This document shows, one piece after another, positions 14,570-21,753 of a stretch of DNA of 21,753 nt. The notes beneath the pieces were generated by a model. That model saw nothing but the letters and a program-made list of their open reading frames with translations. It ran no database searches and had not been told where the DNA came from. The stretch is from an uncultured Parafilimonas sp. (GTDB lineage: Bacteria > Bacteroidota > Bacteroidia > Chitinophagales > Chitinophagaceae): the NCBI GenBank assembly GCA_937892395.1, contig CALAGJ010000144.1:1-21753 (forward strand), written 5' to 3'. Every line of letters starts with the position of its first letter. Within the stretch, counting starts at the first letter, position 1. The position numbers were made by a program, and so were the translations under genes.

Positions 14570-15334
14570 ATGAAAAATAGTATCTTCATTTTAGTAACCA
14601 TCTATTGTGGGTGTTTAGCATCCTGCAAAAAACAAGCTGTAGCAGATAGTCAGCAAATGTTTATAGAGGATAAAGCGATGGTAAACACCATTAGTTTTAG
14701 CGGTTATAACTGGAAGGTAAAACATTCACCTTCTGAAAAAATTGGACCGGGTCCAAACTATTGGGCCAAGCAAAATGTATGGCTCGATGCGCAAGGTCAT
14801 TTACATCTAAAACTTAGAAAATATCAGAATAAATGGTACTGTGCAGAGCTGCAGTCAGCAGATAGTTTTGGTATGGGTAGTTGGCAATGGCAGATAGAAG
14901 GCAGGATTGATTTGTTGGATAAAAATGTTGTTTTTGGTTTATTTAATTATTCAGGCAATGATGGATTTGATGAAATGGATATTGAGTTTGCCCGATGGGG
15001 CAATGCCTCAAATCCAAACCTGAATTACACCGTTTGGCCGGCTCAAGCTGGCAATACAAATTTTAGTTTTACACAAAATTTTTTACTAAGTGGCACCTAT
15101 ACCACACATCGATTTACAAGATCCACAAATGCAGTTGTATTCAAAAGTTTGTATGGTTTTTATGACGATGACAGCAATCTTTTTGCCACTGCCACTTGTA
15201 CTGCACCACCCAAATCTATCAGTCAGAAAAAAATGCCAGCTTTTATCAATCTCTGGATGTTTCAAGGTAGGGTGCCCACCAATGCAGCTTCTGTAGAAAT
15301 AGTTGTACATTCCTTCAAATATACTCCATCATAG
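14570..15334 (+). CDS. GH16-family glycoside hydrolase lipoprotein
   Basis: This 254-residue predicted lipoprotein has a lipobox LASC with the lipidated cysteine at 19, so it is anchored in the inner or outer membrane facing the periplasm or outside. The GH16 catalytic core is E135-M-D137-I-E139 (in GFDEMDIEF): nucleophile, helper aspartate and acid/base, as in lichenases, laminarinases and agarases. Flanking conserved segments are GMGSWQWQIEGRIDL, which fits the GH16 strand before the active site, and NLNYTVWPA after it. It probably hydrolyses a beta-glucan or similar polysaccharide; specificity is not readable. The start at 14570 is chosen over one 30 bases upstream because GGAAG precedes it and the signal peptide begins there. 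It appears monocistronic. Confidence 0.88.
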   Translation: MKNSIFILVTIYCGCLASCKKQAVADSQQMFIEDKAMVNTISFSGYNWKVKHSPSEKIGPGPNYWAKQNVWLDAQGHLHLKLRKYQNKWYCAELQSADSFGMGSWQWQIEGRIDLLDKNVVFGLFNYSGNDGFDEMDIEFARWGNASNPNLNYTVWPAQAGNTNFSFTQNFLLSGTYTTHRFTRSTNAVVFKSLYGFYDDDSNLFATATCTAPPKSISQKKMPAFINLWMFQGRVPTNAASVEIVVHSFKYTPS

Positions 15335-15424
15335 AAAATGATTTTTTTGATGCGCTGCAATATGAAGCCAAGTTCAATCAGTTGCCAACTTTAGCCCTAA
15401 GGCGAAAACTAAACAGCTATTGCT

Positions 15425-15432
15425 TATTTTTG
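15425..15432 (+). promoter_or_regulatory. -7 promoter element of clpS
   Basis: TATTTTTG fits the Bacteroidetes -7 consensus TAnnTTTG and is followed by four bases and the clpS ATG, the same layout as the MerC-like gene. No clear TTTG lies at the right spacing upstream, so confidence is lower. Confidence 0.45.
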
Positions 15433-15436
15433 TACC

Positions 15437-15745
15437 ATGTTTTATAAGGAAGACATTGAATCAGATATTGCAGTTTCTGATTTTACTGTATCAATAACTG
15501 ATACAACTTCATCATATCAGCTAATACTCTGGAATGATGATGTCAATTCTTTTGACTGGGTCATTACAACACTAATGGAAGTGTGTGGCCACACCGAAGA
15601 TCAAGCTGAACAATGTGCTATGATCATACATTTCAAAGGAAAATATGGTGTAAAAAATGGCGATTACGATACATTAAAACCCATGTGCAATACGGTAAAT
15701 GACCGCGGCATTAATGCCACCATTGAACTGCTGATAGAGCAATAA
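15437..15745 (+). CDS. clpS: ATP-dependent Clp protease adaptor ClpS
   Basis: This 102-residue cytoplasmic adaptor delivers proteins with destabilising N-terminal residues (Leu, Phe, Tyr, Trp) to ClpAP, or to ClpC-containing proteases in other groups. The N-degron binding pocket is intact: NDD at 33-35, M47, and H66 in MIIHFKGK, closely matching the E. coli positions. The N-terminal 25 residues are variable, as usual. The gene ends seven bases before aat, an operon that joins the recognition factor with the enzyme that makes its substrates. Confidence 0.95.
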   Translation: MFYKEDIESDIAVSDFTVSITDTTSSYQLILWNDDVNSFDWVITTLMEVCGHTEDQAEQCAMIIHFKGKYGVKNGDYDTLKPMCNTVNDRGINATIELLIEQ

Positions 15746-15752
15746 TTTCAGC

Positions 15753-16433
15753 ATGTTTTCAAACAATAACGACTCCAAAGAAATTTTACTTTTCCCCAAC
15801 CCTGAGCTGGCAGATGAAGATGGTCTGCTTGCTATTGGTGGTTTTATTAGCCCTGCTACAATTTTGCAGGCATATAGCCAGGGCATCTTTCCTTGGTATA
15901 AGGGTGAAGTTCCTTTATGGTATCATCCCGATCCACGTTTTGTATTGCGGCCATCTCAGTTGAAAGTGAGTAAATCCATGCAAAAATTATTGCTGCGCAA
16001 TGCTTTCCATTTTTCAGTTAATACTGATTTTAAAGCAGTCATTCATGCTTGTAAATCGATACAACGCCCTGGGCAGGATGGCACATGGATATCATCAGCA
16101 TTGGAAAACGCATTTATTCATTTACATGAAAAAGGAATTGCCCATAGTGCAGAAGTAAGGCTGAATGGTGCTTTAGTTGGAGGTCTGTATGGCCTATTGA
16201 TGGGCAATATATTTTTTGGTGAAAGCATGTTTAGTACACATAGCAATGCCAGTAAATATGCATTGATATGCTGGGTGAAAAAATTGCAGGATATGGGAGT
16301 TGTATTAATTGACTGCCAGGTCCATACCAATCACTTAGAAAGTATGGGTGCAAATATGATTTCCAGAAAAAAATTTATTGAAATATTGGAAAAAGAAATT
16401 GGGCGTATAGATGATTCAGTACTTAAATTTTAA
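15753..16433 (+). CDS. aat: leucyl/phenylalanyl-tRNA--protein transferase
   Basis: This 226-residue cytoplasmic enzyme transfers Leu or Phe from aminoacyl-tRNA to the N-terminal Lys or Arg of proteins, creating degradation signals read by ClpS. Family motifs are ADEDGLLAIGG (20-30), YSQGIFPWY (41-49), WYHPDPRFVL (56-65), GGLYGLLMGNIFFGESMFS (the conserved core) and LIDCQVHTNHLESMGA. The length matches typical Aat (about 220-235). It is co-transcribed with clpS. It ends convergently with the next gene, with 46 bases between them; a weak stem (AATAGA/TCTATT, 16435-16462) there may end transcription on either strand. Confidence 0.95.
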   Translation: MFSNNNDSKEILLFPNPELADEDGLLAIGGFISPATILQAYSQGIFPWYKGEVPLWYHPDPRFVLRPSQLKVSKSMQKLLLRNAFHFSVNTDFKAVIHACKSIQRPGQDGTWISSALENAFIHLHEKGIAHSAEVRLNGALVGGLYGLLMGNIFFGESMFSTHSNASKYALICWVKKLQDMGVVLIDCQVHTNHLESMGANMISRKKFIEILEKEIGRIDDSVLKF

Positions 16434-16479
16434 AAATAGATTTTAGTGCTTATCCGTCTATTATTGCTGCGCAGCAGGA

Positions 16480-18699
16480 TTAATTGACAGCCCCGCCATT
16501 AATAGCTTCCGGCACTTGAAGTTTATTGTAAGCCATTAGGAAAAGTGCGCCCAAATTTTTATAAGGAGGTACATAATCCGGGAAATATTCATTGCCTGCA
16601 AAAACGCTGCTAAAATGCCTCCATATATCTGGCCAATCCAGATCCTTACCCTGCCTTAATGCTTCCGCCATATAAATAATCATAGGGAAATTTACCGAAC
16701 CACTGCCTGTTTGTTTTGATGATACAATTTGAGCTTCGGGGCAAGTAGTAAGTACCTTATCTAAATTTTGGTAAGCACCACAACTGCCTAAATAAATGAC
16801 CCTTGCTGTGGAAAACAATTGATCTAATGTATAAGGCAAAAAATAACTATGTCCCCTGTGAATTACAAAACTTGGATACTGCTCCGTACTATCTAAATAG
16901 GAGCACAATGCTTCTTGGGCATAAGCATCCAGATTCTTTTCTTCATCCAATGCTCTATTACAAAATATGGAAATAGGCACTCCGGTTTTTGAACGTATTT
17001 CAGCCCATTGAGGGGTGCTTACCACAGACCAGTTTGCACTGCCACTATATGTATTTATAAATCGATTATAAATACCCATGCCATCCTTATCCCCATAAAA
17101 AAATTGTTGTATGATAATGCGCCCTGCCTCATTCTGCAGTTCTTTATTCGTACTACGATATATATTTGAAATGCCTAAGCTTTTGCTTACATCTATACTC
17201 GTATCCGAACTGGCCATAAACAATTTTTCTAAAATATTATAGATATCCATAGACCTTAGACTACCACTTGTGCGTGCTAGCTGCAAATTGTTACGCAATT
17301 GATTCAGCAATAAATTGCGAATTGATTTGTCATTAATACTACCAAAAGCATCTGCTACATCTACTGCATCTTCTAAACTATTTGTTTTATCTAAACCATT
17401 CACAAATGCTTTCATGAGTAGTTGCGCATTATTAGGCTCCATACGTTGTAAAAAATTACTGAGTGTATTATAGTTTGCACACATTTTCACCCATTTTTTA
17501 AAATAATCAAAGCGCATTAAAAGCATTAAACTATCACCTCCACCTATATCCTGCTTTAGCATATTCTTCCACACCCGTGGATACACCCCTCTTACAAAAC
17601 TACTTGTATAAATATCTTCTTCTGTAGTTACTGCCAGGTAATACAATTCTTCGGGAGTTAATTTATCAATTTTTTTAAACCGAACCGGGTCTTGCTCTTC
17701 ATGCAGATCATTAATTACATTTACATAAATTTCTTTTGCTTTTTGTGCCAACTTTGCCCTTAGGGTAGTGAGTGTAGCAGCTGTATCTTTTTTACGTAAA
17801 TCATCTGCATAATCAATTGCTGTCTTTACCAAAAGGCTGTAATATTTTGTGCTATCTTCTAAGGCCAATGCTACATCATCAAAACTAATTCTACCTTTAT
17901 TCAGATTATCTAAAAAAGGAAAATATTGTTGCCCATCACGCATGCTGGCCATTTTTACAATGGTTTGGGTCATGGGGTCTTTACTATTGCGCAGCAAACC
18001 AACTACCGGGAGTGAAGATGCGGCATAATCAAACACCGTTTCGGGAGCTTTTCTGGAGGCAAGTGCCATGAGTGTATCTGCATAAGGCAAATCAATATGA
18101 CCATTGAGCACATACATTGTTTTTTCAGGATATTGCAAGCAGTATTTATAATGAATATGATCAGATTCTGAATCATAGCCTTTATTATCTGCAAAAGCAA
18201 CAGAACGTATAACAATGTTTGAACTTTCATAAGAATAATTATCAAATGCAGGGGCAATGCTTTCTCCATTGAGGTATAATTCCAGAGCAGTATCAAAAAG
18301 TGACAATGCATCTGCAAGTGCAACAGCCTTACATTCATTTGAGGTATAACCTTTATAAAAAAATTGAAATATTTCTTGTATCCCTCTTAGTAGCCTTACT
18401 TTCTGATTGCTATTTGCCAGACTGGTACGCTCTATATAAAATCGTTTTTCATCTATACCATTTAGCAGTTGTTGATTTAATCTATTATTTAGCAATGTAT
18501 CCCTACCGGGAATGAATGAAGAGTCTGCTTTACCATCTAATGCCCAAATGGCAGCTCTACTTTTTTCTATCTGCTTATGAAAGTAAATATGATCAAATGG
18601 TATTACGCTGCTATCTGCTTGTGCCCACAATGTATTGGAGCAGCCAAAAGTAATAAAACTTATAATAAAAAATACGAATACTATGTATTTGTTTGTCAT
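16480..18699 (-). CDS. exported protein with C-terminal caspase-like (clan CD) domain
   Basis: This 739-residue protein has a signal peptide (about 1-27, hydrophobic core then LWAQA). The middle (about 100-540) is almost all helical, possibly HEAT- or TPR-like scaffold. The C-terminal domain (about 560-739) has a beta strand ending in a glycine-histidine (FVIHRGHS, H617) followed 23 residues later by a second strand ending in glycine-serine-cysteine-glycine (RVIYLGSCG, C640). This His-then-Cys order after hydrophobic strands is the hallmark of clan CD peptidases (caspase, gingipain, separase, CHAT). I do not recognise a named family, so the peptidase assignment is inference. An ATG 48 bases upstream was rejected as the start because the chosen one begins the signal peptide. 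It is divergent from the response regulator. Confidence 0.75.
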   Translation of the reverse strand: MTNKYIVFVFFIISFITFGCSNTLWAQADSSVIPFDHIYFHKQIEKSRAAIWALDGKADSSFIPGRDTLLNNRLNQQLLNGIDEKRFYIERTSLANSNQKVRLLRGIQEIFQFFYKGYTSNECKAVALADALSLFDTALELYLNGESIAPAFDNYSYESSNIVIRSVAFADNKGYDSESDHIHYKYCLQYPEKTMYVLNGHIDLPYADTLMALASRKAPETVFDYAASSLPVVGLLRNSKDPMTQTIVKMASMRDGQQYFPFLDNLNKGRISFDDVALALEDSTKYYSLLVKTAIDYADDLRKKDTAATLTTLRAKLAQKAKEIYVNVINDLHEEQDPVRFKKIDKLTPEELYYLAVTTEEDIYTSSFVRGVYPRVWKNMLKQDIGGGDSLMLLMRFDYFKKWVKMCANYNTLSNFLQRMEPNNAQLLMKAFVNGLDKTNSLEDAVDVADAFGSINDKSIRNLLLNQLRNNLQLARTSGSLRSMDIYNILEKLFMASSDTSIDVSKSLGISNIYRSTNKELQNEAGRIIIQQFFYGDKDGMGIYNRFINTYSGSANWSVVSTPQWAEIRSKTGVPISIFCNRALDEEKNLDAYAQEALCSYLDSTEQYPSFVIHRGHSYFLPYTLDQLFSTARVIYLGSCGAYQNLDKVLTTCPEAQIVSSKQTGSGSVNFPMIIYMAEALRQGKDLDWPDIWRHFSSVFAGNEYFPDYVPPYKNLGALFLMAYNKLQVPEAINGGAVN

Positions 18700-18709
18700 A
18701 ATAGAAATA

Positions 18710-18796
18710 CAAATGTAACCCTTAGTGTTGTATAAGCTTGTTAACAATTAGATAATATTGTGCCAAAGGAAAATAATAAGACAGAGAGTACATTTG
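18710..18796. promoter_or_regulatory. divergent promoter region with outward-facing TACATTTG boxes
   Basis: The octamer TACATTTG, fitting TAnnTTTG, occurs on the minus strand at 18717-18710, 10 bases before the clan CD-like gene. It occurs again on the plus strand at 18789-18796, 15 bases before the response regulator. Between them the perfect palindrome TTGTTAACAA (18738-18747) could be an operator. No good TTTG -33 box is seen for either, so activation by a regulator is possible. Confidence 0.45.
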
Positions 18797-18811
18797 CGGA
18801 AATAATTCTGC

Positions 18812-19492
18812 ATGGAGGTAGGCACTAATAAAATTCTTATTGCGGATGATGAACCAGATATACTTGAAATAATTGCATATAATCTTGGTAAAGAGGGCTT
18901 TGAAGTATATACCGCTGCAGATGGCAGGGCTGCAATAGATGTAGCAAAACAAATACAGCCTGCGCTTATCATTTTGGATATTATGATGCCCTATAAAACA
19001 GGAATTGAAGTGTGTACCCAACTTCGCTCACAAGCAGCATTTCAAGATACACTAATCGTTTTTTTAACTGCTTTGGATGATGAAGCTACACACATAAAAG
19101 GGTTGGATATAGGTGCTGATGATTTCATAACAAAACCAATAAGTCCAAAAGTATTGGTAAGCAGGGTGCATGCTTTAATGAGAAGGGTACAAAAAGATGA
19201 AAACAAATTGCTAGATTTTGGAGTTATAAAAATTGATCCGGTTAAATACCTTATATATGTAGAAGACAATCCTGTTTTATTGGCAAGAAAAGAATTTGAG
19301 TTAACATATTTATTGGCTTCTAAACCTGGTCGTGTTTTTTTGAGACAGGAAATATTAGATAAAGTCTGGGGTCAAGATGTAATAGTGGGTGATAGAACTA
19401 TTGATGTACATATAAGAAAAATAAGACAAAAACTGGGTATAGATTGTATTCAAACCATAAAAGGAGTGGGCTATAAATTTTTGATGGGGTAA
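18812..19492 (+). CDS. OmpR/PhoB-family response regulator
   Basis: This 226-residue two-component regulator has a receiver domain (about 6-122) with acidic pocket D12-D13, phospho-acceptor D56 (ILDIMMP), T86 (FLTA) and K108 (ITKPI). Its C-terminal winged-helix DNA-binding domain (about 132-226) shows KEFELTYLLASKPGRVFLRQEILDKVWG and VDVHIRKIRQKLG-type features, ending IKGVGYKFL. All switch residues are present, so it should be phosphorylated normally. No histidine kinase lies beside it; the partner must be elsewhere. It is divergent from the exported clan CD-like gene and may regulate it, which is inference from the shared promoter region. A weak hairpin (AAGTA/TACTT, 19510-19523) with a short T-run may end the transcript. 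Confidence 0.95.
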   Translation: MEVGTNKILIADDEPDILEIIAYNLGKEGFEVYTAADGRAAIDVAKQIQPALIILDIMMPYKTGIEVCTQLRSQAAFQDTLIVFLTALDDEATHIKGLDIGADDFITKPISPKVLVSRVHALMRRVQKDENKLLDFGVIKIDPVKYLIYVEDNPVLLARKEFELTYLLASKPGRVFLRQEILDKVWGQDVIVGDRTIDVHIRKIRQKLGIDCIQTIKGVGYKFLMG

Positions 19493-19547
19493 GGTTTTAC
19501 TTTTAGGGTAAGTATCAATACTTTTTGTGCACCATCATCTTCATAAC

Positions 19548-20288
19548 TTATATTTTCCCTGGATTGAAATGCCCTCTTACATTTACTACATGAAAAACAC
19601 TATCCGTGTTTGCCTCTATTACAAAGTTCTTTTGGAAATATCCAGTATCAAATAGGTGAATCGAAAAGTGAATAAAACTATTTTTACCCAATTTAACCTG
19701 ATTTTGCAGTTGACTTTGTAATGAAAAGTTGAAAGGCAATATAGACTTGTTTTTTGAGGTAAATGTTTGGATGAAGTAATAGGGAATTTTCTTAAAGTTA
19801 ATAATTGTTCTCAAATGCTTACGTATGTACCATTTCGAGTCTGCAATAAATTTTAACTGCAAAATCTAGGTTTACTTTATTACTTTATTTTATAATAAAT
19901 ATCCTAAGAACTTAGTAAAATAATTTAAATCATAATATGAATCGATAAGAAGTTAGTTGTTTTTTTGAATTTGTTTGTAGAGTAATGTAAACAAATCATT
20001 GGTTTCACTATTTTTTTTATCGATTTTAATTTGAACTGTTAGTGAGTCACCTGCTTCTATACTTTGATTTTTATTTAAGTTTAATGTACTGCAAGAACAA
20101 CTTGTTATGCACTTGTAAATAATCAATTGCCCGTTTCCTTTGTTGTAAATTTTAAATGATCTTAAACTATCATTTTGCACTTTTAACCCAGAAATATCAG
20201 TAATTATTTGTGGTTATTTATTACAAGAGATACATACCGTGTATAACATCAAGATGCAAACCGATACGGTATAAAAATTATTTCTCAT
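19548..20288 (-). pseudogene. DUF1573-type lipoprotein gene, broken by in-frame stops
   Basis: From an ATG at 20288 a lipoprotein signal peptide reads MRNNFYTVSV to a CISC lipobox at codons 19-22, then hits TAA at codon 25 (20216-20214). The same frame continues with a recognisable DUF1573 beta-sandwich (SFKIYNKGNGQLIIYK, CITSCSCSTLNL, IEAGDSLTVQIKID). It then stops again at 19955-19953, 19892-19890, 19874-19872 and 19868-19866. Still in frame, 19865-19548 encodes DUF1573/Ig-like sequence (SFIHFSIHLFDTGYFQKNF, IEANTDSVFHVVNVRGHF). Beyond 19548, shifting the frame by two bases restores YEDDGAQKVLILTLKVKP. The ATG overlaps the thioredoxin-like gene by 11 bases, marking it as the third operon gene. 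DUF1573 proteins are exported and of uncertain role. Whether one or two ancestral genes are present is unclear. Confidence 0.7.
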
Positions 20289-21201
20289 TCAATAATATTT
20301 TGTCTAAAATGAATATTTCTCTTTTGAGCCAATCATCGGCCAAATAAATTCCAAAGCCCTTTTCTTTTTTTATAATATTTTTTTCACTATCAACTAACAA
20401 CTCAGTAGGGTAGCCATCAATTTTATACTTTGGTATTGTGTTATTGGAATCATACAAAAAAATTATACTACTATCTTTATTTTGTTCAGAGTGTGTTAAA
20501 AATTGCTTGTAAGTATTTGCAGTTCCATCACAAATAAGTACAAAGCTAAAATCATGAGTTTTGTATTTATTTGAAATATTTTTCAGGTATGTGAATTTTT
20601 GCTCACAAGGTGCGCATCCAACAAAATAAAACTCAATAAGAGCAGCCTTTGAACCATTTAATGTATCAAATAGGTTAACTGTTTTTTTGTCAATTCCCAA
20701 AAAAAAATTATTGGTTAGGGTTGTGTTTGTATTTTGAGAAATATCATGTATATAATGCATAAATCTCAACAAATAGGGTATAGTATATAATTGTGATACG
20801 ATTATAAAAAGTATTGAAATAAAAAAATTAAATACAACCTTAATTTTTCCTTGCCTCAAATTTAATCCACAGTAAATACCCAAAGCAGGATACAAAGTAG
20901 CATAAGGAAATCTGTGAGGAAATAAATCAGGACCCAAGAATAAAGTGGTTGAGTCAATTAAAAAAACCGGAAGGAGAATGATGAGAAAAAGTTTACCTTT
21001 ATTTATTTCGGATTTATTGAAAAAAGAAGCGAATAATAAGTAGCACACATACCTTGCTATATGGGGCTGAGTAAAAGTATCAAAGGACTTGTTTGTAAAA
21101 TATTCAGCAAGTACGTCTATGTTAAATAAAATAATGTTAAATAGAATTGAAAACAAAATGGAAATGCCAACAATTATTATTTGCTTCTTTTTTGATATCA
21201 T
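20278..21201 (-). CDS. membrane-anchored thioredoxin-like protein (TlpA/ResA type)
   Basis: This 307-residue protein has four or five hydrophobic helices in its first half (about 7-29, 49-62, 69-88, 100-115 and 121-145). A periplasmic thioredoxin-like domain follows (about 170-305) with the redox motif C196-A-P-C199 in EFYFVGCAPCEQK and a proline in the cis-Pro position in GYPTELL (P265). It probably reduces or forms disulfides outside the membrane; the best local substrate is the cysteine-rich precursor encoded directly upstream. The ATG at 21201 is preferred over a TTG at 21228 that overlaps the upstream stop. The following DUF1573 gene overlaps its end by 11 bases. The membrane part may pass electrons (compare DsbD/MauE-like proteins) but lacks an obvious cysteine pair for this. 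Confidence 0.85.
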   Translation of the reverse strand: MISKKKQIIIVGISILFSILFNIILFNIDVLAEYFTNKSFDTFTQPHIARYVCYLLFASFFNKSEINKGKLFLIILLPVFLIDSTTLFLGPDLFPHRFPYATLYPALGIYCGLNLRQGKIKVVFNFFISILFIIVSQLYTIPYLLRFMHYIHDISQNTNTTLTNNFFLGIDKKTVNLFDTLNGSKAALIEFYFVGCAPCEQKFTYLKNISNKYKTHDFSFVLICDGTANTYKQFLTHSEQNKDSSIIFLYDSNNTIPKYKIDGYPTELLVDSEKNIIKKEKGFGIYLADDWLKREIFILDKILLNEK

Positions 21202-21224
21202 ATTTATGATTTGAATCTCATTAA

Positions 21225-21677
21225 TCAAAGAGGATTTCCACCTAATGGGTCTGGATTAAGTGTTGGCTCAGCACCTGAGCATCTTCCTTTACAGCCACTA
21301 GTTCCATATACTACGCACATTTCATATAAATTATTTACGGTACACCCTGTGTTGCAACAAGTGTTTAGTGGGTCAGGGCATCCTAAGTCATATAGGCAGG
21401 TACAGGATCCCTTTTCTATATCCCTTTTTGAAGTTTCTGTATCATAATTTTTAGGATTGATTAAATCATCCATAGTGTGGATGTTGATTTTAGAAATCAG
21501 AAGAGTTTTAGTTAAATATGGACTTTCGATTAAAATATTTAATTGCTCCTTAGAAAAATGTGTACTAAAATATGGTAAGTTATCTACAAGAAAGTTATTG
21601 CCAATTTCTGGATGTTCTAATAATTTTTGCATACCAACTCTATACAATAAATTTTTTAGAAGTACTGATTTAATCAC
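21225..21677 (-). CDS. cysteine-rich peptide precursor, fulvocin C-like bacteriocin
   Basis: This is a 150-residue protein in two parts. Residues 1-90 are helical and lysine/leucine-rich with no cysteine. Residues 91-134 hold nine cysteines (92, 94, 100, 107, 108, 112, 121, 129, 133) with Gly, Thr and Asn between them, beginning CTCLYDLGC, followed by a proline/glycine tail. The spacing (CxC start, GC near the end) resembles the Myxococcus bacteriocin fulvocin C and Bacteroidetes proteins called fulvocin C-related, as I remember them. A disulfide-bonded secreted peptide is likely. The start is GTG at 21677 (an ATG at 21632 is possible); the frame is open to a TAA at 21719. No signal peptide is visible, so export is unexplained or the gene's true N-terminus is lost. 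It is followed by a thioredoxin-like gene. Confidence 0.7.
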   Translation of the reverse strand: MIKSVLLKNLLYRVGMQKLLEHPEIGNNFLVDNLPYFSTHFSKEQLNILIESPYLTKTLLISKINIHTMDDLINPKNYDTETSKRDIEKGSCTCLYDLGCPDPLNTCCNTGCTVNNLYEMCVVYGTSGCKGRCSGAEPTLNPDPLGGNPL

Positions 21678-21753
21678 CCCAAAATAAATACTATTATCAT
21701 TAGCAAAATCAATATCTTAGCTAAAATTAGTAGTATGAATATGTTTAAAGGTA

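Noticed and set aside
16465..16476. 12-base perfect palindrome TGCTGCGCAGCA in the convergent gap
   Set aside because: It is too short to fold with a proper loop and is not near a promoter; it is probably chance in the intergenic gap.

Overview
The window looks like chromosomal DNA from a Bacteroidetes bacterium, most likely Chitinophagaceae/Sphingobacteriia-like (family placement is inference). The evidence: AT-rich sequence; promoters of the Bacteroidetes TTTG-N19-TAnnTTTG type; a TonB-dependent receptor with an N-terminal carboxypeptidase-regulatory-like domain; a Bacteroidetes-style ECF sigma/anti-sigma/outer-membrane-barrel operon; signal peptides ending in AQ; and few clear Shine-Dalgarno sequences.

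Left part (1-9931), almost all on the minus strand. A 128-bp tandem repeat with hairpins opens the window. It is followed by a small two-helix membrane protein and a lone urocanate hydratase (hutU). After a 540-bp stretch with no convincing gene come a winged-helix regulator and a six-helix membrane protein (overlapping pair), a strong terminator, a periplasmic TPR protein, a TonB-dependent receptor, a DinB-fold enzyme, and a MerC-type membrane protein with a clear promoter and operator. A plus-strand tRNA-Val(TAC) with its own promoter and terminator, next to a probable tRNA remnant, separates these from umuC, which has no umuD beside it.

Middle part (10000-16433), plus strand. A small membrane ORF precedes an ECF sigma factor, a transmembrane anti-sigma protein with a duplicated N-terminal domain, and an outer-membrane beta-barrel protein. 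These three form one operon with a candidate ECF-type promoter and a terminator. Then come ribonuclease HI (rnhA), a divergent PlsC-type acyltransferase, a GH16 lipoprotein, and the clpS-aat pair. Clp adaptor and leucyl/phenylalanyl transferase act together in the bacterial N-degron pathway.

Right part (16480-21753). A large exported protein carries a C-terminal His/Cys arrangement resembling clan CD (caspase/separase/CHAT-like) peptidases. It is divergent from an OmpR/PhoB-type response regulator with no kinase in view. The right edge holds the most unusual unit: a minus-strand operon of a cysteine-rich, fulvocin C-like bacteriocin precursor, a membrane-anchored thioredoxin-like protein (CAPC), and a DUF1573-type lipoprotein gene broken by in-frame stops. 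It looks like a small disulfide-rich peptide system whose last gene has decayed.
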